From an uncultured Acidimicrobiia bacterium (GTDB lineage: Bacteria; Actinomycetota; Acidimicrobiia; Spongiisociales; Spongiisociaceae): 6,779 nucleotides of DNA. Where the stretch lies: the NCBI GenBank assembly GCA_937900165.1, contig CALCCX010000624.1, forward strand, positions 1 to 6,779, written 5' to 3'. The first letter of the stretch is position 1. Every line of letters starts with the position of its first letter. The position numbers and the translations under genes were made by a program. The notes beneath the pieces are model-generated. The model was not told the origin of the DNA and did not search any database. It saw only the letters and a program-made list of their open reading frames with translations. Shown in pieces: positions 1-5,472 of this stretch.

Positions 1-206
1 GATCCACCGCACGGATTGGCTCCTCGCCCGCCTCGCCAGTCACGGTAAGGATTTCTCAGGCCCGGCCCCTCTCACAGACGGTGAAAACCGGAACAACCCC
101 GAATCTCACCAGCAGCATGCCCCACCGGCCGACTCGCTTCCCTAAGTCGGTGGATCCAGGCTAAAACACAGCACCGATACCCTGCGAAGCGACGTACCCT
201 TGGGAT
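1..206. other. Left-edge region without a supportable gene
   Basis: Two weak coding possibilities exist and neither is long enough to call. On the minus strand a GTG at 43-41, five codons after an in-frame stop, opens a frame of 14 codons that leaves the window at base 1; it would be the start of a divergent gene but has no clear ribosome binding site. On the plus strand the frame from base 2 is open for 47 codons to a TAA at 143-145 and could be the tail of an upstream gene; its last part is rich in Asn, Gln, His and Pro. The two frames are exact antisense partners, so at most one is likely real. A hairpin with arms CCGACT (129-134) and AGTCGG (145-150) lies just before fxsA without a T-run. 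No convincing promoter for the fxsA operon was found; TACCCT at 178-183 is only a weak -10 candidate. Confidence 0.3.
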
Positions 207-581
207 ATGGCAATCCTGCTGGTTTTCTTCTTCATCGCTGTGCCTATTGCAGAGTTGGCGATCTTCGTATCGGTTTCCGATCGGATCGGGCTCTTGTGGA
301 CGATCATTGTTGTAGTGGTCACGGCCGTCATCGGCGCCTCGCTGGTCCGTCGGCAAGGCCTGGCAGTCGCAGCTCGGTTCAAACAGGAACTGTCAACCGG
401 AGGATTTCCTGGTCGCCAATTGGCTCACGGGGCGATGGTGTTGGTCGGCGGCGCCCTATTGCTCACCCCCGGCTTCCTAACCGACGCAGTCGGGTTTTCG
501 CTCATGATCCCGATTGTGCGTGAGAGGATTCGAAAGGTTGGAGAACGGTACGTGAAGAGTCGTACCATCTTCATTCAATGA
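207..581 (+). CDS. fxsA: FxsA family inner-membrane protein
   Basis: A 124-residue membrane protein of the FxsA family. Family members are small cytoplasmic-membrane proteins; the E. coli protein is named for suppressing F-plasmid exclusion of phage T7 when overproduced, and the native role is not settled. The sequence shows hydrophobic segments at about residues 1-23, 27-47 and 76-104, separated by a polar stretch with R48, R49, R57 and K59. The family signature is clear: the early P-x-x-E (P13, E16), the G43-A-S-L-V-R-R turn, and GALLLTPGFLTD at 82-93 followed by G96. The tail is basic, as expected for a cytoplasmic end. Length matches the short members of the family. The ATG at 207 starts directly with the first membrane segment; only a weak purine stretch (GGGA) precedes it. 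Its stop TGA (579-581) overlaps the next gene's start in an ATGA, so the two are probably co-translated. Confidence 0.9.
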   Translation: MAILLVFFFIAVPIAELAIFVSVSDRIGLLWTIIVVVVTAVIGASLVRRQGLAVAARFKQELSTGGFPGRQLAHGAMVLVGGALLLTPGFLTDAVGFSLMIPIVRERIRKVGERYVKSRTIFIQ

Positions 582-1297
582 TCCGTCGAGCCTCAACTCT
601 CCTGCCGTTGCGTGATACACGGGACGGCCTTGAAGTCCTGATGATTCGTCGTTCTGCTGAACTTTTTGGCGGCGGTTGGTGGGTGTTTCCGGGAGGTTCG
701 CTTGAGGCGGTAGACAGCAGCGCTCTGGCTGCCAAGCTCATCAAGGGGTCGTGCGGTGCCGACCTCCCATGGATCTCGGCGGCCGTTCGAGAAACGGCTG
801 AGGAGGTCAACCTCTTCTTGACCGATCTCCCGGTTGACCCATCTCGGTTCGGCTCTCTTTCCGGTGCGGCCCTCTACACCGAACTTGTCAGGGAGGGGGT
901 GACGATCGACGGTTCAGCGATCGGGTACTTGTCGAACTGGGTGACTCCCGAAAAAGTCAAGAAACGATTCGATACGAGGTTTCTTGTCGCCGCGGTCGAA
1001 CCTGATGTCGAACTCACTCCGAACGTCGGAGAGGTGGACGCGGTGAATTGGGTTGCGCCGGATGAAATGTTGAGCCGATCCAGGGACGAATACCCGATCA
1101 TTTTTCCGACGATCAAACACCTCGAGTTGCTCACGAAATTCGAATCGGCCGAAGACGTGCTCGCCTATGCGGCAGGTCTCGAGGTGGTCGCCGTCCAACC
1201 CACAATGAGCAAGGGTCCCAATGGCGAAGTCGTCCTGACGGTGCCAGGCGCCCCCGGATTCGAGGATTCGGCGGTCACGGAAGGCGCCGTGGAATGA
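578..1297 (+). CDS. Nudix hydrolase, NUDT19-like (possible CoA/acyl-CoA diphosphatase)
   Basis: A 239-residue Nudix pyrophosphohydrolase. Such enzymes cleave nucleoside diphosphates linked to another group, using metal held by the Nudix box. Residues 34-43 carry the expected strand and loop (W34, W35, F37, P38, G39, G40, E43), and R71-E72-x-x-E75-E76 is the catalytic helix core. Between the GG and the RExxEE helix there are about 30 residues instead of the usual 13 or so, with the text AAVRETAEEV at 68-77. This long insertion is characteristic of the NUDT19/RP2 branch, whose studied members hydrolyse CoA and acyl-CoA; substrate here is an inference. The box glycine after EE is replaced (V77, N78), a deviation from the classical pattern. 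The start codon sits in the ATGA shared with fxsA with no strong Shine-Dalgarno site, so translation is likely coupled. The stop overlaps the metallo-hydrolase start in another ATGA. The stretch after about residue 200 has no motif I recognise. Confidence 0.88.
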   Translation: MIRRASTLLPLRDTRDGLEVLMIRRSAELFGGGWWVFPGGSLEAVDSSALAAKLIKGSCGADLPWISAAVRETAEEVNLFLTDLPVDPSRFGSLSGAALYTELVREGVTIDGSAIGYLSNWVTPEKVKKRFDTRFLVAAVEPDVELTPNVGEVDAVNWVAPDEMLSRSRDEYPIIFPTIKHLELLTKFESAEDVLAYAAGLEVVAVQPTMSKGPNGEVVLTVPGAPGFEDSAVTEGAVE

Positions 1298-2085
1298 CTG
1301 CGACCGTCGAACGTCTCCTCGCCCCAAATCCAGGCCTCTACACAGGTCAGGGGACCAACACCTATCTGATAGTTTCACAAGACGAGGTGCTGGTCATAGA
1401 CCCCGGTCCGATCATCGACGATCACCGAGAGACAATTCTCAAAGAGCTGCATGACCGTCAGCCCGTAGGCGTGTTGGTCACCCATACCCACCCTGACCAT
1501 GCGCCCATGGCGAATCCGCTCGCCAAGAGCCTGGGGGTGCCCGCATACGGGTACTCGAACGGGCCAGAGTTCGATCCCGATCGCAACCTCAGGGATGGGG
1601 ACCGAGTGACAGTTGGCACTGCTGAATTGAGGGTGTATCACACACCAGGACACTCAGATGATCATCTTTGCTTCTTGTTGGACGAGGTCCTCTTCACTGG
1701 CGATCACATCATGGGTGGTTCGACGGTGATCGTGGACGACATGTCCCGATACCTCGCCTCGCTCGAACGCCTGAAGGGGCTCGAAATCAGTCGCCTTTAC
1801 CCGGGGCACGGTGAGCTGATGGATGATCCCCGGAAGGTCGTCGTCGAATACATCGAGCATCGCTTGGCCAGGGAACGTCAAATCCTCGAGGCAGTGGATC
1901 GAGGGGCAGCCACGGTGGGCGAGATCGTCGAGGCGGTCTACGCAGATGTCGATGATCGACTCCATCGTCTGGCCGGCCACTCGGTCGCCGCCCACCTGGC
2001 CAAATCCGTTGACGACGGATTCGTGCGCTTTGAACGGCCTGAAGGAGACCCATGGCAGGCTCGGGTTGCCAGGATGGGCCATTGA
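1294..2085 (+). CDS. Metallo-beta-lactamase-fold hydrolase, LACTB2-like
   Basis: A 263-residue hydrolase of the metallo-beta-lactamase superfamily with a complete two-metal site: H64-x-H66-x-D68-H69 in the text THTHPDHA, H120 in HTPGH, D137 in FTGDH and H172 in YPGHG. The N-terminal NPG and GTNTYL segments (12-25) and D36-P-G are typical of the glyoxalase II / LACTB2 group. After the catalytic domain, residues ~185-250 form a helical region fitting the winged-helix C-terminal domain of LACTB2-type proteins, which in studied cases act on RNA or thioester-like substrates; the substrate here is unknown. GGAAGG at 1279-1284, nine bases before the ATG, is a good ribosome binding site, and the ATG lies in the ATGA overlap with the Nudix gene. 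Nudix and LACTB2-like hydrolase genes are, to my knowledge, often neighbours in actinobacteria, which supports a shared housekeeping role. No metal ligand is missing, so the enzyme should be active. Confidence 0.92.
   Translation: MTATVERLLAPNPGLYTGQGTNTYLIVSQDEVLVIDPGPIIDDHRETILKELHDRQPVGVLVTHTHPDHAPMANPLAKSLGVPAYGYSNGPEFDPDRNLRDGDRVTVGTAELRVYHTPGHSDDHLCFLLDEVLFTGDHIMGGSTVIVDDMSRYLASLERLKGLEISRLYPGHGELMDDPRKVVVEYIEHRLARERQILEAVDRGAATVGEIVEAVYADVDDRLHRLAGHSVAAHLAKSVDDGFVRFERPEGDPWQARVARMGH
2042..2047 (+). promoter_or_regulatory. Shine-Dalgarno-like AAGGAG that leaves the M23 start ambiguous
   Basis: AAGGAG lies four bases before an ATG at 2052 that is in frame with the M23 peptidase gene and would add 11 residues before the preferred start at 2085. 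The spacing is short, and the longer product would put a polar stretch in front of the signal peptide. For the 2085 start, only a modest AGGA (2071-2074) is available, but the TGATG overlap allows re-initiation. Both starts leave the signal peptide core intact. Confidence 0.4.
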
Positions 2086-3212
2086 TGCGGTCGACCAGAG
2101 TGGTTGGTGCCTTTGTCGTGGTCGGCCTTCTGTTTGCGATCCCGGCCGCCGGCCAGGTCACCGATGCCGATCTCGATGAGGCCAGGGCAGAGGTCGCGGC
2201 CGTGAGGGTCGAGCTGAATAGCTTGGCGGTGGCCTATGAGGCCGCGCTGGCCCGCAACGTCTTGCTCGGCGACCAGATCGACGCTCTTGGAAGACAGATG
2301 AATGACTCCGTCTTGGCGATTGCGGGATACCGCGAACAGATCAACGAGCGGGCCACGGGCATGTATATGAACGGAGCGTCCGTAGCGCTCTTGACGTTCC
2401 TCGGAGCCGACAATGCGGCAGACGTGACAACCAGAACCGAATACCTCGGCGATCTCGGTCGCCAGGATGCTGCGCTGATAGCGGCATTCACCATTCGCAC
2501 GACTCAATTCGAAGCTCAACAAGTTTCTCTTCAGCAGCTGGAGGAGGAACAGAGCCTGGTCGTAGCAGAGTTGGAAGGGGTGGCAAACGAACTCAACGGC
2601 AAGCTAGAAGCTGCCAGTACGACATACAACGATCTCTATGCGCAGTTCCTGGTAGAGGAGCGGCAGCGACAAATCGAGGCGGAGCGCAGGGCCAGAGAAG
2701 CGGCCGAGGCAGCTGCGCGGGCAGCCACCAGCACCACCGTTCCGGATCCGAACGCACCAGTTACTCCGACCACCGCGGTTGCCCCAACTCCGCCGCCGCC
2801 AGACACATCCGGTCAGGTCTGTCCGATTGCAGGTATCAACAGCTTCACCGACACTTGGGGAGCGCCGCGTTCTGGTGGGCGTTTCCATCAAGGCGTTGAC
2901 ATGCTCGCAGCGCGGGGGACTCCGGTTGTGGCGATCGAAGCGGGCTCCGTGCTCAGGATGCGCAGTGGGGGCCTCGGAGGCATAACCGTTTGGATCCGGG
3001 GCGACAGCGGTGACGAGTTCTACTACGCGCATCTCGATTCGTGGGCCCCAGGCCTCGCGGTAGGCCAAAAGGTTGATCCTGGGACGCTTATCGGGGCAGT
3101 AGGAAACTCGGGCAACGCCATGGGCGGTGTTACCCATGTCCATTGGGAGTATCACCCTGGCGGGCGAGGGGCAGTCAATCCGACGCCGCTCGTCAGGAGT
3201 TTGTGCGGCTGA
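2085..3212 (+). CDS. Secreted coiled-coil M23 (LytM) peptidoglycan endopeptidase, PcsB/CwlO-like
   Basis: From the ATG at 2085 this is a 375-residue exported protein. Residues 1-23 are a signal peptide (basic MRSTR, hydrophobic core, AAG just before Q24). Residues ~25-105 and 125-212 are charged, Ala/Leu/Glu/Gln-rich coiled coil. Between them, M93-Y-M-N-G followed by L103 to R117 and Y120-L matches the signature of the PcsB/CwlO/RipC coiled-coil domain, which in known cases is controlled by FtsEX; no ftsEX is visible here. A Thr/Pro linker (~216-242) leads to the M23 domain (~247-375) with all zinc and catalytic positions: H268-x-G-x-D272, Y314-A-H316-L and H351-x-H353. M23 enzymes cut peptide bridges of peptidoglycan outside the cell. 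C246 and C374 flank the catalytic domain and could form a disulfide. The start overlaps the upstream stop as TGATG. An in-frame ATG at 2052 is the alternative. It is the last gene of the operon. Confidence 0.9.
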   Translation: MRSTRVVGAFVVVGLLFAIPAAGQVTDADLDEARAEVAAVRVELNSLAVAYEAALARNVLLGDQIDALGRQMNDSVLAIAGYREQINERATGMYMNGASVALLTFLGADNAADVTTRTEYLGDLGRQDAALIAAFTIRTTQFEAQQVSLQQLEEEQSLVVAELEGVANELNGKLEAASTTYNDLYAQFLVEERQRQIEAERRAREAAEAAARAATSTTVPDPNAPVTPTTAVAPTPPPPDTSGQVCPIAGINSFTDTWGAPRSGGRFHQGVDMLAARGTPVVAIEAGSVLRMRSGGLGGITVWIRGDSGDEFYYAHLDSWAPGLAVGQKVDPGTLIGAVGNSGNAMGGVTHVHWEYHPGGRGAVNPTPLVRSLCG

Positions 3213-3284
3213 GGGATCGGCGCCAGTCCCATCGACATCGTCGATAGGTGTCGGCCGCCTGGCCGACCAAAGGCGCGAATTGAA

Positions 3285-3314
3285 ACAGGGCCCGGAGGTT
3301 GGTCCGGACCCTGT
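3285..3314. terminator. Strong hairpin downstream of the M23 gene
   Basis: Arms ACAGGG-c-CCGGA (3285-3296) and TCCGG-a-CCCTGT (3303-3314) form an 11-bp stem broken by one mismatch, with a six-base loop. On the plus strand the mismatch is C-A; on the minus strand it becomes a G-U wobble, so the minus-strand RNA would fold slightly better. No T-run follows on the plus strand. It may act as a U-less terminator or as part of a structured RNA. Confidence 0.45.
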
Positions 3315-3320
3315 CTCGAA

Positions 3321-3350
3321 GATTGACCGGGCCTTGCGGCCCGGTCGGTC
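3321..3350 (+). terminator. 13-bp hairpin, probable terminator of the fxsA-M23 operon
   Basis: GACCGGGCC (3325-3333) and GGCCCGGTC (3338-3346) pair perfectly around a TTGC tetraloop. In plus-strand RNA the stem lengthens to 13 bp (3321-3333 with 3338-3350), because T3323-G3348 and T3324-G3347 are U-G wobbles; these become A-C mismatches in the minus-strand RNA, so the longer stem favours plus-strand transcription. It lies about 110 bases after the M23 stop and lacks a U-tract. U-less strong hairpins are commonly proposed as terminators in high-GC Gram-positives, but termination here is an inference. Confidence 0.5.
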
Positions 3351-3380
3351 TCAACCAGTCAAGGGGGATGCTTGGTTGAG
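3350..3380. other. 8-bp stem with 15-base loop following the terminator hairpin
   Basis: CTCAACCA (3350-3357) pairs exactly with TGGTTGAG (3373-3380). A further G-U pair (3358 with 3372) is possible in plus-strand RNA. The loop contains AAGGGGG (3361-3367). It shares base 3350 with the preceding 13-bp hairpin, so the two would stack end to end. No function is assigned. Confidence 0.4.
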
Positions 3381-3386
3381 GATCTT

Positions 3387-3414
3387 GAAAATTCGAGGAG
3401 GAACAGACCCCCTC
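3387..3414 (-). terminator. Intrinsic terminator for minus-strand (mrp-side) transcription
   Basis: Read on the minus strand, GAGGGGG (3414-3408), loop TCTGTT (3407-3402) and CCTCCTC (3401-3395) form a 7-bp stem with one G-U pair, followed by GAATTTTC (3394-3387) containing four T in a row. This is the only hairpin in the region with a U-tract. On the plus strand the same arms have an A-C mismatch and no T-run follows, so the signal is directional. It sits about 275 bases beyond the mrp stop codon, unusually far for a simple mrp terminator. Confidence 0.5.
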
Positions 3415-3687
3415 TTCTTGTCCGGTTGGGAGCCACCCCTTCCGGTTGCCTTGGTATCCGTGACCCGTGGGCCGGCTACCTGCGTGCGATGCGGAAAGCC
3501 TCCCATCGGCCCCTTGCACACTGGCACCTTCACCCTCAGTATCGGGCAACTGACGCCCCAGCTTGGGAAGGGTATTGAATACGCACGAAGTGACTAGTTA
3601 GTTGATTCGTCTGGGAGCCCGAATGCCCCGGAAAACTCACGAAGCGTGGTATCTATGACTGTTCATACTCCTCTGAGTGAGGGAGGA

Positions 3688-4848
3688 CTAGTCCCCGACG
3701 ATCGCATGGTCGCTCTGCGGGGCACCTAGATCGTCGAGGATTCGGGCAATACGACCCGTGCATGTCTCGTCGGCGGCCGGAGGTACCAACTCGAGAATCA
3801 GGTTCGCGATTTTCGCGAAGGCGAGGCCGGCAGGTTGATCCGGGTGACTCGAGACGATTGGTACGCCGGAGTCTCCTGCTTCCACCAGGAGAGGATCCAG
3901 AGGCACTTGACCCACAAGGGGCACTCCGAGTGAGGTCGCGAGTTCCTCACCTCCACCAGCACCGAACAGGTAGTGGGTTTCGCCATCCCGGGAGGTGAAG
4001 CTCGACATGTTTTCCACCACCCCAACGATGGGCATGAAGGATCGTCTGGCCATGTCGGCCACCCTCACCGCGACTTTCTGGGCGGTTTGCTGGGGAGTGG
4101 TGACGACGACCATCTCGGCTTGGGGAAGCAGACGGCTCAGGGCCATCTGAATGTCGCCGGTGCCTGGAGGCAGGTCGATGACCAGATAGTCCAGCTCCCC
4201 CCATTTCACTTGGGTTAGAAACTGCTCCAGTGCCTTGGAGAGCATCAACCCGCGCCACATCAGGGCGGTCTCTTCCGACTCGACGATCAGTCCAGTGGAA
4301 ATCGCTCGGATCCCATGCGCGGCAACGGGGATCATTAGGCGGGTCTCGTCGTCCGCTTTGAGTCGTTCGGTAATTCCCAACATTCTCGGTATCGAAAATC
4401 CCCAAATGTCGGCATCGAGAAGGCCAACCTGGAAACCACGCTGGGCGATCGTTACCGCCAAGTTCACTGAGACAGACGACTTGCCCACCCCTCCCTTGCC
4501 GCTCGCAATGGCCAGGACTCTGGTGGTGGGCTGCACCATGGTCGGCTGCGCATCTTCCCTGGCGCGGCGTCTGGCCGTCGCCATGAGCTCTGCCCGTTGC
4601 AATTTCGTCATCGCGGTAGTGCGAATTTCAACATCTTCAATCCCGGGTATGGCCATCACCTTGCGGGTCACGTCACCCTCGATCTGGTTCCGCATCGGGC
4701 ACTCGGCAATTGTCAGGGCGATGCCGATGGCGACTTTGGCCAGCTCGATCTCGACGTCTGTCACCATGCCCAGTTCGACAATGTCAGCCCCAAGCTCGGG
4801 GTCGAACACCCCCCGGAGGGCGTCGAAGATATCTGATGGATCGACCAT
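3688..4848 (-). CDS. mrp: Mrp/ApbC family P-loop ATPase, Fe-S cluster carrier type
   Basis: A 386-residue Mrp/NBP35-family ATPase from the ATG at 4848-4846; the family is implicated in carrying or delivering Fe-S clusters in the cytoplasm. Residues ~3-79 are the MIP18 (DUF59) domain, with DPELG beginning at 16 and C50-P. The ATPase domain follows: deviant Walker A G117-K-G-G-V-G-K123-S, D145-A-D147 switch, and D225 followed by LPPGTGD (226-232). The ENMS motif (279-282) is present, but the CxxC that normally follows it and binds the bridging cluster is absent; that stretch reads S-F-T-S-R-D-G. Only two cysteines remain (C50, C363). As I recall, mycobacterial Mrp also lacks this CxxC. A GTG at 4875 would add nine residues with no ribosome binding site; I prefer 4848 because known Mrp proteins begin only a few residues before the MIP18 helix. 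It diverges from the A-type carrier gene. Confidence 0.92.
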   Translation of the reverse strand: MVDPSDIFDALRGVFDPELGADIVELGMVTDVEIELAKVAIGIALTIAECPMRNQIEGDVTRKVMAIPGIEDVEIRTTAMTKLQRAELMATARRRAREDAQPTMVQPTTRVLAIASGKGGVGKSSVSVNLAVTIAQRGFQVGLLDADIWGFSIPRMLGITERLKADDETRLMIPVAAHGIRAISTGLIVESEETALMWRGLMLSKALEQFLTQVKWGELDYLVIDLPPGTGDIQMALSRLLPQAEMVVVTTPQQTAQKVAVRVADMARRSFMPIVGVVENMSSFTSRDGETHYLFGAGGGEELATSLGVPLVGQVPLDPLLVEAGDSGVPIVSSHPDQPAGLAFAKIANLILELVPPAADETCTGRIARILDDLGAPQSDHAIVGD

Positions 4849-4855
4849 GGTGAAT

Positions 4856-4861
4856 ATGTTA
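4856..4861 (-). promoter_or_regulatory. Candidate -10 box for mrp (possibly leaderless)
   Basis: On the minus strand TAACAT ends seven bases before the preferred mrp ATG at 4848, which would place the transcription start at or next to the start codon. That fits the lack of any Shine-Dalgarno sequence before either candidate start. No good -35 hexamer is visible at the expected distance, so this remains weak. Confidence 0.3.
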
Positions 4862-4881
4862 TCCGTAATTCGCACTACGCG

Positions 4882-4896
4882 GATATTGGTAATATC
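4882..4896. promoter_or_regulatory. Perfect 15-base palindrome, candidate shared operator
   Basis: GATATT-GGT-AATATC is a perfect inverted repeat with a three-base centre in the divergent region between mrp and the A-type carrier gene. Its AT-rich arms stand out in GC-rich surroundings. Its centre is about 35 bases before the start predicted from the plus-strand -10 box, and 41 bases upstream of the mrp ATG on the other strand, so one bound protein could affect both genes. The arms do not match operators I know well for IscR, SufR, Fur or IdeR, so no regulator is named. Confidence 0.5.
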
Positions 4897-4911
4897 ACTC
4901 GGCAGGACCGG

Positions 4912-4917
4912 TATACT
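4912..4917 (+). promoter_or_regulatory. Candidate -10 box of the A-type carrier gene
   Basis: TATACT matches the sigma-70 consensus at five of six positions and would start transcription near 4924, giving a leader of about 64 bases. The best -35-like hexamer is TTGGTA (4886-4891), four of six matches, but the spacer is 20 bases. A long spacer combined with a palindrome over the -35 element suggests regulated rather than constitutive expression. Confidence 0.45.
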
Positions 4918-4987
4918 GAGCTTTGCTACGGTTTACGCGGCTGGTATCGACCCGGCTGGCCGGCCATTCGAGCGTCAGGCAGGACAC

Positions 4988-5350
4988 ATGGAACAGCTGA
5001 TCAGCATCAAATCGAGCGTCCCAGCCAGGGCAATCAATCTCACTCCCACCGCCATCGACAAAGTCCGTGAACTGGTCGCCGAGGAGGGAGAGCCAGAACT
5101 GGCCCTTCGGATGGAGGTGAGGGCCGGCGGATGCTCGGGCTTTTCCTATGACATGTATTTCGATTCCGCGGTGAACGAGCTCGACGTGGTTGAGATGTTT
5201 GATGACGTGCGGGTGGTGGTGGACGACCAGAGCCTCCTCAAACTGCGAGGCGCAACCCTCGACTACAAGGAGGGATTGATGGGAGCCGGGTTCGCCATCA
5301 ACAACCCGAACACCACCAGGACCTGCGGCTGCGGCAGCAGCTTCTCCTGA
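4988..5350 (+). CDS. erpA: A-type Fe-S cluster carrier (IscA/ErpA/HesB family)
   Basis: A 120-residue HesB/IscA-family protein. A-type carriers bind an Fe-S cluster through three conserved cysteines and hand it to target enzymes. All three are present: C49 in G47-G-C-S-G-F and C113-G-C115 at the end of the protein, followed by GSSF. The N-terminal helix (~TAIDKVRELV, 21-30), the LR-x-E-V-R-A-G-G strand and the DYKEGLMGAGFAINNPN block (92-108) are typical. The N-terminal ~14 residues before INLTP are a slight extension. ErpA, IscA and SufA cannot be told apart from this sequence alone; I use erpA as the most likely symbol because no isc or suf genes are nearby. The frame is open far upstream, but that part is antisense to mrp. 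The ATG at 4988 follows AGGA (4981-4984) at a short three-base spacing. It diverges from mrp, which handles the same cofactor. Confidence 0.9.
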   Translation: MEQLISIKSSVPARAINLTPTAIDKVRELVAEEGEPELALRMEVRAGGCSGFSYDMYFDSAVNELDVVEMFDDVRVVVDDQSLLKLRGATLDYKEGLMGAGFAINNPNTTRTCGCGSSFS

Positions 5351-5472
5351 GAATCGAGCGCCCTGCGCAGGCAGCCAGATGTACCGCAGCACCACTCCTG
5401 GCGGCACCAGCCAACGGCGGAAGGCGGATAGAGGACTGCGCGATATACCCTCAATCCTCGTTTCCACCCGCT

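Larger units (their letters stand above)
3213..3687. other. Structured intergenic region between convergent genes
   Basis: The 475 bases between the M23 stop and the mrp stop hold no reading frame with coding character: candidate frames are short, lack ribosome binding sites and resemble no family. The region is instead packed with inverted repeats in a row: ATCGAC/GTCGAT (3231-3236 / 3240-3245), GTCGGCC/GGCCGAC (3250-3256 / 3261-3267), the two long hairpins at 3285-3314 and 3321-3350, CTCAACCA/TGGTTGAG (3350-3357 / 3373-3380), a minus-strand terminator (3387-3414), GGGCCG/CGGCCC (3469-3474 / 3507-3512) and the palindrome GTATTGAATAC (3572-3582). TCCGGTTG occurs twice exactly 20 bases apart (3421, 3441). 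Some of this is termination signal for both genes. The part at 3415-3687 could be a long mrp 3' UTR or an independent RNA. I tested it by eye for RNase P RNA, tmRNA, SRP RNA and tRNA hallmarks and found none. Confidence 0.6.

Noticed and set aside
2052..2084. ATG at 2052 as start of the M23 gene, with a better Shine-Dalgarno sequence
   Set aside because: It would place a polar, non-basic stretch before the signal peptide and lengthen the overlap with the upstream gene; 2085 gives a standard signal peptide. It is kept as an alternative.
3277..3286. GAATTGAAAC, which resembles the 3' end of many CRISPR repeats
   Set aside because: It occurs once, has no repeated partner at regular spacing and there are no cas genes in the window.
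3193..3549. Minus-strand open frame of 118 codons in the convergent gap
   Set aside because: It overlaps the end of the M23 gene, crosses the minus-strand terminator at 3387-3414 and has low-complexity Gly/Arg/Pro/Ser composition.
3127..3597. Open frame of 156 codons running from the M23 gene into the intergenic region
   Set aside because: It begins inside the M23 coding sequence in another frame, has no ribosome binding site and its translation shows no family text; the region is better explained by hairpins.
3415..3687. Known large RNA (RNase P RNA, tmRNA, SRP RNA, cobalamin or cyclic-di-GMP riboswitch)
   Set aside because: Some short similarities appear, such as GGGTGAAGG on the minus strand, but the defining conserved blocks of each class are missing and no regulated gene follows.
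4849..4875. GTG at 4875 as the mrp start
   Set aside because: No ribosome binding site precedes it and the nine added residues are outside the usual Mrp N-terminus.
4235..4987. Long upstream extension of the A-type carrier reading frame (about 250 codons)
   Set aside because: It is the antisense of mrp. The carrier family starts near the ATG at 4988, which also has a Shine-Dalgarno-like sequence and a promoter just upstream.
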